In this document: piece by piece, positions 1 through 11,581 of the stretch
Position numbering within the stretch: the stretch's first letter is position 1
Layout: every line of letters begins with the position of its first letter
Assembly: GCF_000003195.3 (NCBI RefSeq)
Contig: NC_012876.2
Location: forward strand, 1,995,935-2,059,934
DNA length: 64,000 nucleotides
Origin: Sorghum bicolor
Lineage: Eukaryota; Streptophyta; Magnoliopsida; Poales; Poaceae
Direction of reading: 5' to 3'
Position numbers and translations under genes: made by a program
Notes under the pieces: generated by a model
What the model saw: only the letters and a program-made list of their open reading frames with translations
Told to the model about the DNA's origin: nothing
Databases searched by the model: none

Positions 1-520
1 CTGCCATGTGAGCCAACCTATCACATGCATTCCTTTGTATTAGACTGTCATGTGGGGCAACCTTTGGGAAAGAGAAGAGCTACAAAAAGGAGCATCGAAC
101 AAATTAATCAGAAAATAGTACTCGGGTAGAAAGCTGGTATCTGAGATCATTCTGTGATCCTCTGTTTCTACTCACGTAGTCGGCTTGATCTCACCAGCGG
201 CTGCGGGTTGTGACAAAACATTGAGCTCGAAGTAGTTACAGCTCTAACCATAAACCATGCAGTCAGAACAACGAAGAACAACGCTTACTGGCGTACTTGC
301 ATCCTGTCTTGTGTGGATATATTCGTACGTACAGAACATAGTTGCCACTGCTTGGCAAACAAAAGGAAAAAAAAAAGAACAAGCTTACTTGCGTTCTGTC
401 TTGTGTGGGAAAGCGGAATTCCGCTTTGCCTTGATCAAACTTCAAATGAAGGGAAGTTAGGGAAGAATGCACAAAATCGACAGCTTGAAATGAATAAAAA
501 CTCTGCTTTCTTTCAATTGA
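1..520. other. Left-edge flank of the DUF241 array, no gene
   Basis: I see no supportable gene here. The text around 45-60 (a ctgtcatg motif) resembles the upstream flank found beside the DUF241 genes, so this is probably degraded unit sequence. Short open frames at 257-597 overlap on both strands and have no recognisable domain. Confidence 0.4.
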
Positions 521-530
521 CTATTTCAGC

Positions 531-1135
531 AGATCGTCTAAAAGGTGGATGCTCATTGCAGAACGCCAGAACCAGCCCCAGGCCCGGAATTTCTTGAACT
601 GTTTATGTGCCTTCTTGGCAAATCGGATGTAGGACCTGATCTTGGCTTGTACAGCTATATGTTCATCTCTCTTTTTTCTCGAACACGCAGGAAACTGTGC
701 GTCAATGTATTAAGATAGCAGAAACAATCCGATTACAAGTCGAATCTATGGCATGGTTAGTTCCCCTTTGAAGATATGCTCTCCTTTACTGAGTGCCAAC
801 TGCATGTCGAGGATGGTTTCCTTGAGCTCAGAGAAGATCTCTTGCATATCATTGCAGAAATCAAGAACGGCAAGTGTGATTGCTCAAGCTCTTGCTCCAC
901 TGTTTTCCTCTGCTGCGTAACATGGCTGCAGGTTAAGCACACAAGCTCACTGACACTGATCGTGCTGTACACTTCCCTCAAGCTTTCTCAAACTATTGCA
1001 CGTCGTCCAAATGATCTAAGAAGGCAAAGAGATTGCTGTCTTTCAAGCTCTGCAGACTGCAGCTGTTCCTCGACATCCATCCATGTCACTGGAGCAAGGG
1101 CTCGAAGGCACACTAGCAGATCTGAGGTGGCAACC
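531..1135 (-). pseudogene. DUF241 copy 1, decayed
   Basis: This is a relic of a DUF241 gene on the minus strand. The 3'-flank block (about 531-563) is joined almost directly to the middle of the domain near 590-650, so roughly the last 90 codons are gone. A foreign stretch at about 655-780 splits the remainder. The N-terminal half is readable at 790-1130 with several breaks. The position matching the conserved ATG reads CAA on the plus strand (TTG in sense), so the start is also lost. A TATA-like run remains at 1246-1254. It is non-coding as it stands. Confidence 0.7.
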
Positions 1136-1255
1136 AAGCTATGGTTGTAGTGGAAACTGTACTGCTTTGTTTTCCCTAGAAATGACAGAGAAGGACATAT
1201 GAAGAGAAGCTGCTCCAAGATGTGTTCTTGGCTATGGTTTTGCCTCTATATATAA

Positions 1256-2100
1256 CGATACAAGCTGGTGAAGAAAGTGACGTTGCTGACCTTGTAGACA
1301 ACAAGAATCAAATCGATAATGCTGTGTCGTGCTCCTGCAACGAAACTAGATGATACCCTTTTTTTTGGTTGGCTTGATCAGCTTGAGAGGCATCTCTAAC
1401 TGCAGTGGAGCTTATGATCCACATGTGATGTCTAGGTCAGAAGCGGCAAACTCATCTGCACGAGTGTGTACTTTAATGTCTTATTGAGATTGTGAGATCG
1501 GTGAGTAATCTTGCATCCAGAGTAAAATAGACGGGAGGAACAGTTGACTTCACAATTCATGTGAAAGCATTGCTGGCCTCCTTGGCCTGCCTGCTCTACT
1601 TACAACATTCAGAATCTGAATTCTGAATCGCATCATCATGTTCCAAGTATTGGCAACAAGAATCAGCACGGCAGCTCACTCCAGTGCTGGTTGCTGTCAT
1701 ATTCCATGTGTGTTATTCCATCTTCCTGAAACCGGGTTTTTTTTTTCTTTGGGAACTGGCAAGCTATTAGTTCTTGAGAGCAAGATCAAGTTTACAAGGA
1801 TCTTGTGCCTGCTGTTGAGCCACATCCCATGTGAATACTAACAGTGGGCATCTCATTGTAATTTTCAAATACAAACATGAACTACTAATCTTTAGATAAA
1901 TTACTTTGACATGATCAAGCTTCAAATGAAACTCCCACTTTCTTGTGACTGATTAACTGTTTACCTGTTATCCATGTCAAGTTATATGAAAATTAAGAAA
2001 GATACCACAAAAATTGACAGCACCAGATGGACCAAAGCTTTGATTTGTATAGATTAAATTTCTTTCTATATACTTTCTCTCATATTTACATAAAAAATGA
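1256..2100. other. Intergenic unit flank between copies 1 and 2
   Basis: No gene is seen. Around 1745-1840 it shares the flank text found downstream of other copies (an aaggatcttgtgc-type stretch followed by a cacatc motif), so this is array sequence rather than a separate locus. Confidence 0.4.
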
Positions 2101-2163
2101 TGATCAGCAGATCCTCTAAAAGGTGGATGCTAATCACAGGCTGCCAGACTTTGTATGATCTAT

Positions 2164-2859
2164 CTACAAATTAAGAGTATTCAGAAGAGAAACTCTGCTC
2201 TGGATCAATGTCCTGAACAAAGCCTCAACTCCGCTCTCAAGATCAACAATGTCCAACTCTAACTCCTGCAATTTTCTGGAATGTCTTGGAGACAAGAGAC
2301 CACTTGCTACGACTCGGCACCGCAATTTGATTTGTCAAGAGATGTGACGACGTTTCTAGCATGGAGACCGCAACCTCTCTGGCTTCAGACAATAGCTTGA
2401 TGACCCTGCGGTGTTCCTGATCAGCTGCAATGGCCTTCTTGCTGATCTTCTTGAACTGTTTCTGTGGCATATCTTCACCAATCGGATGTAGGACTGGATC
2501 ATGACTAGCACAGCTGCATCGTCTCCTCTCTTGAGAGCCACCTGCATGTCCATGATGCTCATCTTGAGTTCTCCAAAGCTCTCTTGCATGGTGTTGCAAA
2601 GATCAAGCAAGACAAGTGAGCGCTCCAGCTCTTCTTCCACTGCTTTCCTCTGCTGTGTAACTTGGCTGCTGAGTAAGCATGCCAGTTCGCTGATGCAGTT
2701 GTAGACTTCTCCAAGCTTTCTCAAACCATGGCACATGGTTCCAATGGTCACAGATGATGAAGAAAGTGTTGTCTTCACGCTCTGGAGCTGCTCATCAGCA
2801 TCGACTTCGTTGGAGCAGGGGCTAGAAGGCACGCTAGCAGATCTGAGATGGTAAGCCAC
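2164..2859 (-). pseudogene. DUF241 copy 2, decayed
   Basis: This is a DUF241 gene relic with three defects. The conserved start codon reads GTG (2857-2859). A frameshift lies near 2470, after the residues IRLVK. A second disruption lies near 2270, where the segment before the final LELDIVD motif is missing. The residues [20 protein letters not shown] and, in another frame, [20 protein letters not shown] are still readable. Its sequence pairs with copy 11 rather than with copies 3-10. A TATA box remains at 3107-3114, pushed away by a 139-bp MITE in the leader. Confidence 0.8.
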
Positions 2860-2936
2860 GGTAGTAGTAGAAATTGTAGTGCTATTTTGTTCTCTAGAAA
2901 GTAATAAGAGAAGAGAGCTGGTGCTGAACTGCTTCA

Positions 2937-3075
2937 GGCCTTGTTTGGATGTAGTCGGTTTCGCATCAATCCACATGTGTTGGATTGGATTGGAGTAGAA
3001 CTTGAACTAAATTCCACCCCAATCCACTCCAACACATGTGGATCGAGGTGAATCCGACAACATCCAAACAAAGCG
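2937..3075. mobile_element. MITE in the leader of DUF241 copy 2
   Basis: This 139-bp element has imperfect inverted ends (GGCCTTGTTTGG / CCAAACAAAGCG) and is palindromic over much of its length, with ACATGTG motifs on both arms. TCA at 2934-2936 and 3076-3078 is the target duplication. Other copies have only about 100 bp between TATA and ATG, and here the gap is larger by the length of the element. A 3-bp target suggests PIF/Harbinger-type mobilisation (inference). Confidence 0.75.
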
Positions 3076-3114
3076 TCAATGGTGTCAACTGGCTGTAGTT
3101 TGCCTCTTTATATA

Positions 3115-4455
3115 ACCAAACAAAATGAAGAAATGAACTCAACGACAGTATCGACAGGAATCTCATTGATGGGAGGTGTTGTGCTGCTGCAACAAAACCA
3201 CCTATTTGCATGACAAGCTGATTCTTTTTGGTTGTTTGCTTGCTTAGATAAGAGGCAAAATGGTGTACACGAGTGTGTAGTTTAATGTTAGATCCAGATC
3301 ATGACATCAGTGAGCAAGCTATGCAACGCGAGATTTAGAGCTGTTACGATGCTGGTAGAGTGGTGGAGGCAGCAGTTGACCTCATTGTTCATGCCTGCTA
3401 AACTGTTGACTGGTTCTGGTGAATCCTCATGCAACATCACTGGCATGTTCATTTTTTTTTGGTTTAATTGTAGCGTGCAGCACATCTTCAGCAATCTCAA
3501 GATGATCTACTGACGTCTTTATAATTTGGTGGCTTTGTGCATATTGTCCTCCTGTTATCCACAACAAATCATGACAGTTCAGTCTAGCGCATTCGTGCAT
3601 CCTCAAATCATGTATATTGTTACAAAGCAGTGTGGGTGTCAATCTGGTTGATAAACACTTGTAAATGATTTTTTTATGTATCATTCAAGTGAAATCTTGA
3701 TGAAATTACTCAATTATCTTACCTTTTTCAGTCAATTTGAAGATCAACGCTCTGAAAAAAAGAGAACAGAAAGAAACATATTAATAACTAATAAGAGAGA
3801 GGACAGAAAGATCTAGCATTTCATTTTGGTGGGTCAAATTATGAATGTATAGCCAAATAGTACTCATACACATAGGGTAGAAATAGATGGCACAAGTTCC
3901 TAGGAAATATAATGCAATTACTATAAGAGTTCCATGATTTTTTTAAGGAAAAAGAAGGGGTAAAAGATAAAGGTGCATACAAAGAGAACTAGAGAAGGTC
4001 CAAGTTACTAATATCTAACTGTGCAGTCCAATTTTCTTCTTATAATACAATGATATATAGCTCTCCTCGCCTCATGTTCAAGAAAAAAATTGTGCAGTTG
4101 CAAGTTACTGGTTTGGAACCGGCATGTTTTAGCTAGGGAGAGCAAGATCCACTGTATGAGGATCTATTGCTTGTTGAGGCACATCTCATTTGAACAAAAA
4201 TATTATGTCCAACTCATTTTTCTCATAATGATGTCGAATACTGGGAACATGTGTCCATAACAGTTCAAAAGATGCAGACCTAGTTCCACATTTTTTGTTT
4301 TGCTGATTTGCATGATGTACAACAAAAAGAAATCACAGGAAAGAGTACACACCAAAAAATAGTCACAAGAGAGACGAGAGGAGACAAAACGAAATAGACC
4401 AAAAAAATTGCCTCTCAATTAATGTATATTTCTGTACACTTTCTATCATATATCT
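3115..4455. other. Intergenic unit flank between copies 2 and 3
   Basis: There is no protein gene. It contains an exon-like block at 3723-3751 (listed separately) and the usual flank text with a cacatctcat motif near 4180. Small open frames such as 4203-4418 reflect A/T-rich duplicated flank and are not recognised. Confidence 0.4.
3723..3751 (-). other. Exon-like block, short 29-nt form
   Basis: On the minus strand this block is preceded by a pyrimidine run ending in CAG and followed by GTAAG. It is a single-repeat version of the 56-nt blocks in other units and lacks the ATG they contain. It is probably non-coding if it is an exon. Confidence 0.35.
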
Positions 4456-4460
4456 GTACA

Positions 4461-4540
4461 TACAAAATTGTTTGTATGATCAGCAAATCCTCTAAAAGGT
4501 GGACGCCAATCACAGGGGGTCAGAGTGTTGTATGATCGGT
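4461..4540 (-). promoter_or_regulatory. Conserved 3' block of DUF241 copy 3
   Basis: Directly after the stop the transcript would carry a conserved stretch that includes CCTTTTAGAGG (4489-4499) and a TACAAA-ATTG-TTTGTA inverted repeat (4461-4476). TTTGTA resembles plant far-upstream poly(A) elements. The same block follows nearly all other copies, so it is likely the 3' UTR or poly(A) region. Confidence 0.5.
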
Positions 4541-5245
4541 CTACAAGCTAAGAGTATTGAGAAGAGAAACTCTGCTCTGGATCAATGTCCTGAACAAAGT
4601 CCCGACTCTGCTCTCAAGATCAACAATGTCCAGCTCCAACCCTTGCAATTGCTCCGCTTCGTACACAATTCTCTTCTTTTGGAATGACCTGGAGACGAGT
4701 GACCACTTGCTAGAACTCGGCATCACAATTTGCTTCGACAAGAGATGCAACGTCGATTCAAGGACCGACATGGCAATCTCTCTCGCTTCAGCAACCAGCT
4801 TGATCACCCTGCATCCTTCGATATCAGAGGCCGTCTTCTTGTTGACCTTCTTGAACAGCTTCTGCGCCTTCTTGGCTGAGCGCACATAGCACTGAATCTT
4901 GGTCTGGAGAGCCGCGTCGTCTCTTCTTTTGAGAGCCAATTGCATCTCCTGGACGCTGGCCTTGAGCTCTACAAAGCTCTCTTGCACGGTGCTGCAGAGG
5001 TCGAGCAGGATGAGGGAGTGCTCGAGCTCCTCCTCCACTGCCTTCCTCTGGCTGATGGGCATGCATGTGAGGGCGTCTATGCGGTCATAGATGCTCCCGA
5101 GCTTGCTCAGATCACCCACCATGGTTTCGATGGTGGCTGAAGGCGATGAGATGGCTGCCTTCAGGCTCTGTAGCTGTTCCTCAACATCGGTCTCTTTGGA
5201 GCAAGGGCTTGAAGGCATGCTCACAGATCTCAGGTGGCACGCCAT
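4541..5245 (-). CDS. DUF241 family protein, copy 3
   Basis: This is an intronless 234-aa member of the plant-specific DUF241 family (PF03087), whose molecular function is not known. It opens with the family's basic Ser/Pro motif ([11 protein letters not shown], residues 4-14). A helix-rich domain with heptad-like leucines fills the rest and ends in the conserved [14 protein letters not shown] tail. I chose the ATG at 5243-5245 because every intact paralog starts MA-Y/C/F-H-L/M-RS there; the longer frame upstream has only a GTG. The TATA box is at 5353-5360. It differs from its siblings at Arg108 (usually Gly) and at a Tyr in the VYEAEQLQ stretch (usually Cys). There is no signal peptide or membrane segment. 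Confidence 0.88.
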   Translation of the reverse strand: MACHLRSVSMPSSPCSKETDVEEQLQSLKAAISSPSATIETMVGDLSKLGSIYDRIDALTCMPISQRKAVEEELEHSLILLDLCSTVQESFVELKASVQEMQLALKRRDDAALQTKIQCYVRSAKKAQKLFKKVNKKTASDIEGCRVIKLVAEAREIAMSVLESTLHLLSKQIVMPSSSKWSLVSRSFQKKRIVYEAEQLQGLELDIVDLESRVGTLFRTLIQSRVSLLNTLSL

Positions 5246-5352
5246 CCTTGGAATTGGTGAAAGTTGTGACACACTGAAACTTCTTGGAGTGGGAATGAAG
5301 AAAAATAAAAGGCAAGCTGCTGAATGGTGTCTTCTGGGCTTCGGCTTCCTTG

Positions 5353-5360
5353 TTTATATA
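5353..5360 (-). promoter_or_regulatory. TATA box of DUF241 copy 3
   Basis: TATATAAA on the minus strand, 108 bp above the ATG, within a leader shared by all copies. Confidence 0.65.
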
Positions 5361-5399
5361 GCGAAGGAGGTGGATGCCACTGCAGAGCTGAACTAGCAG

Positions 5400-6780
5400 A
5401 CAGGGAGAATCATTCTCATGTGTGACCGTGTTCTCATGCACTGCAACCAAAAGCCAGGTAGCCAACTAATGGAAGGGCGCCTCATTGCTCACTGTACGAG
5501 GCTGTCATGTCTGCGCTATGGCTGGCAAGCTCGCCTGCACGGATGGAAGGGCATCAAGATTAGCATCTGATCCAGATCATCAGATGAATTAATTAGCCTG
5601 CAAGTTGCCGGTAGAGGGGTGAACATCTAGTTGACTTCGACTCCCAGCTCAAGGTTCGGTCCTTCCCTTGCATTCCGATCTAATGGGTTCTGTTATTTTT
5701 AATTGAAACAAGCATCTCTGGCATGTTCAAAGTTTTTTGTTTAATTGAAGCGTGTAGCACCTTTGGCAATCTCAAGATGATCTACATACGTGTTTTGTAA
5801 TTTTTGAGGCTTAGCTAGAGTATGCCGTGCTCCTGTTGTCTGCAACAAATCATGACAATTCAGTCTAGTGCATCTGTGCATCATCTAACCCTTCTTGAAT
5901 GGATAGGGCAGTGTTGGTGTCATGCAAGTCATCTGGTTGCTAAACACTTAATTCAATGAATTTTCTATATATCATTATAGTGAAATATTATGAAATTACT
6001 GAAACTTTCTTACCTTTGGTTTCACTCTGAAGAGTCTTGCTCAGAGGGTTCACTCTGAAGATCCATTCTCTGTAAAAAAAACAATTATGAGAAGCTAGAA
6101 GGAACCATATTATAAGAAAAAGAGCAAAAAGATCTAACATATTCATTTTGGTTGTATAAAACTATGAGTGTATAGCTTAATTATAATCATATATAGAGCA
6201 GAAGTAGATGGAACATAGTCCTGTGAAATAAAATACAACTATAAGAGATTCATGTTTTTTTTAGGAAACAGGAGGGGTAAAACCCCTACTGATTATATAT
6301 ATTAATAAAAAAGATAAAGGTATATGCAAAGAGAAGGACCATATTAATATCCTGCACAGGATTCCACTCAATAATAAATGCTAAGTTATTAGTTTCTTGG
6401 AAACAAATCGTTGTACGAGAGAAATTCTCAAGGTTTGGAGTTGGCATATTTTAGGTAGGGAGCAGGAGATCCACTGTATAAGGATCTTGGGCTTGCTGTT
6501 AGGGCACATATCATGTGAAAAAGAATATTATGGCCAACTCATTTTCTCATACTGATGTTGAATACCAGAAAAACGTGTATCTCCATAACAGCTCAAAATG
6601 ATGCAGACCTTAGTCACTGTTTGGCTGGCCTTTGCATGATGTAAAAAAAAGATTCATAGGCAAGGATGCACACCATAAAATTAGCCACGAGAGAGAGAGA
6701 CAGTCTGCCAACAGGAAATGGAACAAAAACTTTGCCTCTCATTTGAGTAATTTTCTGTACACTTCCTTACATATATATAT
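5400..6780. other. Intergenic unit flank between copies 3 and 4
   Basis: This is the standard unit spacer. It holds the upstream flank of copy 3 (a gctgtcatgtctgc motif near 5500) and the exon-like block at 6014-6069. A cacatatcat stretch near 6510 belongs to the 3' flank of copy 4. No gene is recognised. Confidence 0.45.
6014..6069 (-). other. Exon-like block, 56 nt
   Basis: The minus strand shows TTTTTTTTACAG, then 56 nt, then GTAAGAAAG. The block is an imperfect tandem duplication of a 28-nt unit and carries an ATG followed by an early stop (15 codons). It is about 0.77 kb above the ATG of copy 3. Confidence 0.45.
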
Positions 6781-6787
6781 TTGTACA

Positions 6788-6876
6788 TACAAAATTGTTT
6801 GTATGATCAGCAAATCCTCTAAAAGGCGGATGCTAATCGCAGGGTGTCAGAGTTGCTGACTTGTTGTATGATCTGT
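6788..6876 (-). promoter_or_regulatory. Conserved 3' block of DUF241 copy 4
   Basis: Same block as after copy 3, with the TACAAA-ATTG-TTTGTA inverted repeat at 6788-6803. A small local insertion lies just before the stop codon. Confidence 0.5.
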
Positions 6877-7575
6877 CTACAAGCTAAGAGTATTCAGAAG
6901 AGAAACTCTGCTCTGGATCAACGTCCTGAACAAAGTCCCAACTCCACTTTCAATACCAACAATGTCCAGCTCCAACCCTTGCAACTGCTCCGCCTCACAT
7001 ATGATTCTCTTCTTTTGGAACGTCTTGGAGACAAGTGACCACTTGCTAGAACTTGGCATCGCAATTTGCTTCAACAGGAGATGAAATGTTGATTCGAGGA
7101 TTGACACGGCAATCTCCCTTGCTTCAGCAACCAGGTTGATCACCCTGCATCCTTCGATGGCAGAAGCAGTCTTCTTGTTGACCTTCTTGAACAGCTTCTG
7201 TGCCTTCTTGACCAAGCGCGCATAGCACTGAACCCTGGTCTGGAGAGCCGCGTCGTCTCCTCTTTTGACAGCCAACTGCATCTCCTGGACAATGAACTTG
7301 AGCTCCACGAAGCTCTCTTGCTCGGCACTGCAGAGGTCGAGTAGGACGAGGGAGCGCTCAAGCTCCTCTTCCACTGCTTTCCTCTGGCTGCTGGGCAGGC
7401 ATGTGAGTGCATCTATGTGGATGTAGATGCTCCCGAGCATGCTCAGACCATCGACCATGGTTTCGATGGTCGCTGAAGGCAGAGAGATGGCAGCTTTGAG
7501 GCTCAGAATCTGTTCCTCAACATCTGTCTTGCTAGGGCTCGAAGGCAGGCTCGCAGATCTCATGTGGTATGCCAT
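6877..7575 (-). CDS. DUF241 family protein, copy 4
   Basis: This intact intronless DUF241 protein of 232 aa is two residues shorter than most siblings because of a gap in the N-terminal Ser/Pro region ([12 protein letters not shown]). The start is the conserved ATG at 7573-7575. The domain is complete to the SLLNTLSL terminus. Local differences include Phe-Ile in the ELKFIVQEM stretch and Ile in the last acidic motif (DIVGIES). The TATA box is at 7684-7691. The leader between TATA and ATG contains a pyrimidine tract followed by CCCAG (AG at 7613-7614), which could act as a splice acceptor. Molecular function is unknown. Confidence 0.88.
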   Translation of the reverse strand: MAYHMRSASLPSSPSKTDVEEQILSLKAAISLPSATIETMVDGLSMLGSIYIHIDALTCLPSSQRKAVEEELERSLVLLDLCSAEQESFVELKFIVQEMQLAVKRGDDAALQTRVQCYARLVKKAQKLFKKVNKKTASAIEGCRVINLVAEAREIAVSILESTFHLLLKQIAMPSSSKWSLVSKTFQKKRIICEAEQLQGLELDIVGIESGVGTLFRTLIQSRVSLLNTLSL

Positions 7576-7683
7576 CTTTGGATTCAGTGAAAGCTGTGAA
7601 ACACTGCAGCCTCTGGGAGTGGGAAAGAAGAAAGATCAAAGGCAAGCTGTTGCAATGGTGTCTTCCAGGCTTCGGCTTCCTTG

Positions 7684-7691
7684 TTTATATA
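7684..7691 (-). promoter_or_regulatory. TATA box of DUF241 copy 4
   Basis: TATATAAA on the minus strand, 109 bp above the ATG. Confidence 0.65.
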
Positions 7692-7699
7692 GCAAAGGA

Positions 7700-9120
7700 G
7701 GTGAATGCAACTGCAGAGCTGAACCAGCAGACAGGGAGAATCATTCTCATGTGTGAACAACTACATGCTCAAGCGCTGCCACCGAAGAAAACTAATAAGA
7801 ATTGCATTGCCCATTGGGCTTGATTACAAGGCTGCCATGTCTGTGCTATGGCCGGCAAGCTCGCTGCATGGACGAAAGGGCATCGAGATTAGCATCTGAT
7901 CTAGATCGTGAGATGGATTAATTAGCCTGCAAGTTGCCAGTGGAGGGGCGAACATCTAGTTGACTTCGCCTCCCAGCTCCAGGTTCCCATGCATTCCGAA
8001 CTGGTGGGTTCTGCTATGTTTAATTGAAGTGAGCACAGCTGGCATATTCATTATTTTTGTTTAATTGAAGCATGTAACACCTTTGGCAATCTACAAGATG
8101 ATCTACAAAGGTGTTTTGTAATTTTGTGGTTTTCCTAGAGCATGCCGTGCTCTTATCTGCAACAAATCATGACAATAGTGCATTCGTGCATCCTTTGACC
8201 CTTCTCTATTGGAAGAGTAGTGTTGGTGTCATGCAAGTCATCTGGTTGCTAAACACCTATTTTTATGAATTTGCTATGTATCATTCAAGTTAAATCTTGA
8301 TGAAATTACTGAAACTTTCTTACCTTTGGGTTCACTCTGAAGATTCATGCTCTCAAGGTTCACTCTGAAGATCCATGCTCTGGAAAAGAAAAATAATTAA
8401 AAGAGGCTAGATGGAACCATATTATAATAAGAAAAAGAAGGACAAAAAGATCTAACAAATTCATTTTGGTGGGTAAAATTATAAATGAACACCATAATTA
8501 TAAGCATACATAGAGCAGAAGTAGATGGCACACGATCCTTGAAATACAATACAACTATAAGAGAACCATGTTTTTTTCTGGAGAAAACTGGAGGGGTAAA
8601 ACCCCTACTGATTATATTTGTTAATCAAAAATATAAAGGTGTAAACAAAGAGAAGGCCTATATTAATATCAACTGTGCAGTTGTACTGGATTCCACTCAA
8701 TAAACAATGCTAAATTATTGGTTTCTTGGGAACAAATCGTGGTAGGAGATAAATTCTCATAGTTTGGAGTTGGCATGTCTTAGCTAGGGAGAGCAAGATC
8801 CACTGTACAAGGATCTTGGTTTTGCTGTTAAGGCACATCTCATGTGAACAGGAATATTATGGCCAACTCATTTTTCTCATACTAATGTTGAATACCAAAA
8901 CGTGTATTTCAATAACAGGAGAGAGACCAATTGCCAAAAACATAATGTTCACCTTAGCTCTAGTTTTGCTGACCATTGCATGATGTAAAACAAAAAAGGA
9001 AAGACCGGCAAGGATGCACACCATAAAATGAGCCACAAGAGAGAGACCAATTGCCAACAAGAAATTGACCAAAAACTTTGCCTATCATTTGAGTAATTTT
9101 CTGTACATTCTCTCATATAT
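7700..9120. other. Intergenic unit flank between copies 4 and 5
   Basis: Standard spacer with the exon-like block at 8324-8379. A 71-codon open frame at 8857-9072 (minus) is hydrophobic, but it is not preserved in neighbouring units and is not called. Confidence 0.45.
8324..8379 (-). other. Exon-like block, 56 nt
   Basis: The minus strand shows TATTTTTCTTTTCCAG immediately before and GTAAGAAAG immediately after. The acceptor sequence is as good as that of a typical plant intron. The block lies 0.75 kb above the copy 4 ATG and 0.83 kb beyond the copy 5 stop. Confidence 0.5.
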
Positions 9121-9211
9121 ATGTACACACAACAAAATTGTTTGTATGATCAGCGAATCCTCTAAAAGGCGGATGCTAATCGCAGGGGGTCAGAGTTGTT
9201 GTATGATCTGT

Positions 9212-9916
9212 CTACAAGCTAAGAGTATTAAGAAGAGCCACTCTGCTCTGGATCAACGTCCTGAACAATGTCCCAACTCCGCTCTCAAGATCAACAATGT
9301 CCAATTCCAACCCTTGCAACTGCTCCGCATTGCACATGATTGTCTTCTTTTGGAACGACTTGGAGACAAGCGACCACTTGCTAGAACTTGGCATCGCGAT
9401 TTGTTTCGACAGGAGATGCAATGTCGATTCAAGGATTGACACAGCAATCTCCCTCGCTTCAGAGACCAGGTTGATCAACCTGCATCCTTTGATGTCAGTA
9501 GCAGCCTTCTTGTTGACCTTCTTGAACAGCTTTTGTGCCTTCTTGACCGAGCGCACATAGCACTGTATCTTGGTTTGGAGAGCCACGCCGTCTCCTCTTC
9601 TGAGAGCCATCTGCATCTCCTGGACAGTGGCCTTGAGCTCCACAAAGCTCTCTTTCATGGCGCTGCAGAGGTCGAGCAGGACGAGGGAGCGCTCGAGCTC
9701 CTCTTCCACTGCTCTCCTCTGGCTGCTGGGCAGGCCTGTGAGGGCATCTATGTGGATGTAGATGCTCCCGAGCTTGCTGAGACCATCGACCATGGTTTCG
9801 ATGGTTGCTGAAGGCGATGAGACAGCTGCCTTCAGGCTCTGTAGCTGTTCCTCAACACTGGTCTTGCTGGAGCGAGGGCTCGAAGGAACGCTAGCAGATC
9901 TCATGTGGTATGCCAT
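9212..9916 (-). CDS. DUF241 family protein, copy 5
   Basis: This intact, intronless 234-aa DUF241 protein starts at the conserved ATG (9914-9916); a frame extension of three codons begins with GTG and is rejected. It reads [17 protein letters not shown] at the N terminus and keeps the full helical domain. Sibling differences include Gly in TGLPSSQRR, Met and Arg in QMALRRGDG, and Asn in the MCNAEQLQ stretch. The TATA box is at 10013-10020, and a pyrimidine tract ending in TTCTAG lies in the leader. Function is unknown; the family is usually described only by its domain. Confidence 0.88.
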   Translation of the reverse strand: MAYHMRSASVPSSPRSSKTSVEEQLQSLKAAVSSPSATIETMVDGLSKLGSIYIHIDALTGLPSSQRRAVEEELERSLVLLDLCSAMKESFVELKATVQEMQMALRRGDGVALQTKIQCYVRSVKKAQKLFKKVNKKAATDIKGCRLINLVSEAREIAVSILESTLHLLSKQIAMPSSSKWSLVSKSFQKKTIMCNAEQLQGLELDIVDLESGVGTLFRTLIQSRVALLNTLSL

Positions 9917-10012
9917 CCTTAGCACTGATGAAAGCTATGAGGCTACTAGAATAGAAGAGAGGACAAAGACAAGCTGCTACAATGGTGTCTCTTCTTGGCT
10001 TTGGCTTCCTTG

Positions 10013-10020
10013 TTTATATA
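10013..10020 (-). promoter_or_regulatory. TATA box of DUF241 copy 5
   Basis: TATATAAA on the minus strand, 97 bp above the ATG. Confidence 0.65.
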
Positions 10021-10309
10021 GCGAGAGACCCTGAAGCAACTGTACAGCTGAACCAGCAGACAAGGAGAATCGTTTTCATGTGTGGGCAACTGCGTGCTCA
10101 GACGCTGCAACCGAAGCGAAGAATCTCATCACGCATTGAGCTTGATCACAGGGCTGTCATGTCTGCATTATGGCTGACAAGCTTGCCAGCACGGGCGAAA
10201 GGGGCGTCAAGATTAGCATCCGATCCAGATCGTGAGATCTTTAATTGGTCTGCAGGTTGCCGATGGAGGGTGGCCTTTAGCTCCCGGCTCCCAAAGCATT
10301 CCAATCCGG

Positions 10310-10760
10310 TGGGTTCTGCTTTGTGTGCCCGCTTGCACCGAAGTATCCTCAGTCATCGTTAGATGATTCAGCTTGCTATCGTGCTGTCATGTCGCAATTA
10401 GTGGCAGCAGCAACGAATCCGCTTGAGCGTGTAATTAAGATGATGCACACGCTTGCCATGGATTACAAAAACAGGAGAGAAAAGTGTAAGGGGAAGAAGA
10501 GGCAGGTGGGGCTGACCAGATCGTTGCGGAAAGGCCCACCCCCCAAGAGTTTAGCGGCGAACCAGAGGCGGCGGCGGCGGCGGCCTTGGTCCTTGGGGGT
10601 CGTCCTGCCGTTGCCCTCGCTTCTTGGAGACCATGGGGGTGACTCACGGGGCGCCGGCGGTGGAGATGCTGGCGCTAAATTGGCTCTCCATCCGGAACAG
10701 GGGCAGCGGAAGCGGCCGGCGGTGACAGGAGGGGAAGCCTCGCGACAGTGAAATGATAAG
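10310..10760. repeat. GC-rich module, first of three
   Basis: This GC-rich block recurs near 16430-16980 and 33170-33610. It contains a GATGATGCACACGCTTG-type segment, a CGG-rich run and a stretch with GGCTCTCCATCCGGAAC. In all three places it follows a GGTGGGTTCTG-like join in the upstream flank of a DUF241 unit. Open frames on both strands differ between copies, so I do not call a protein. Confidence 0.5.
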
Positions 10761-11110
10761 TCATGGCAGAATTACTCTTGCCTGATTTGTTTTTGCTGCG
10801 AGAGAAAAAACTGGCGGATTCGACTGATACACAAGCGAATCGGTTGTCAATTGGGCTACGGCCAGTTTGCAACTAAAAAATTTAGATGATTATTATTAAA
10901 TGTGACTGGAATAATTGTCAAACTCAAGATGATCGTGTTCTATAATTTTGTGGCTTTGCCTATGCATGTTGTGCTGGTTGTTAGCGTCAGCCTCCATGTC
11001 TGCGTGAAGGCTGTAGATCACACCGCCCACTGGTTTTGCTTCCACAAGTGTCCGTATTAGCTTACAGCAGGTACTCTAACTAACAAAAAGATTAAGGCAC
11101 TTTTTTCCAA
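10761..11110. other. Spacer, no gene
   Basis: A/T-rich unit flank. Near 10910-10975 it rejoins the normal spacer text (caaactcaagatgatc). Nothing else is recognised. Confidence 0.35.
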
Positions 11111-11353
11111 GGCCTTGTTTAGTTCACCTCAAAAACCAAAAAATTTTCAAGATTTCCAATCACATCGAATCTTTCGGTATATGTATAAAGCATTAAATAT
11201 ATACAAAAATAAAAACTAATTGCACAGTTTAACTATAAATCGCGAGACAAATCTTTTGATCCTAGTTAGTCCATGATTAGACAATATTTGCCATAAATAA
11301 ACGAAAATGCTACGGTAGCGAAATCCAAAATATTTTCGCATCTAAACAAGGCC
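11111..11353. mobile_element. GGCCTTGTTTAG-family MITE
   Basis: This 243-bp element has inverted ends GGCCTTGTTTAG and CTAAACAAGGCC (last base 11353). The flanks CAA and CAG are close to, but not exactly, a 3-bp duplication. No coding capacity. Confidence 0.7.
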
Positions 11354-11581
11354 CAGTTCGTGTTGTGAACAGTCACTGGCGTCTTCATCGGGCACTTTCA
11401 CGATTTGAGAGTGAAACGTGTATAAGAGTCTGACACAAGCCAAAGTTGCCTTTCACGGAAAAACAGTACGATATGATCAGTGGGTAGCTGAGATCTAGAG
11501 CAAGAGTGATCATCTGGTTGCTAAATATTTATTTTTATGAATTTGTTATGTCATTCAATTAAATCTTGATGAAATTATTGA

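Noticed and set aside
8857..9072. 71-codon hydrophobic minus-strand frame in the spacer
   Set aside because: The frame is not kept in the corresponding positions of neighbouring units, although the DNA is related.
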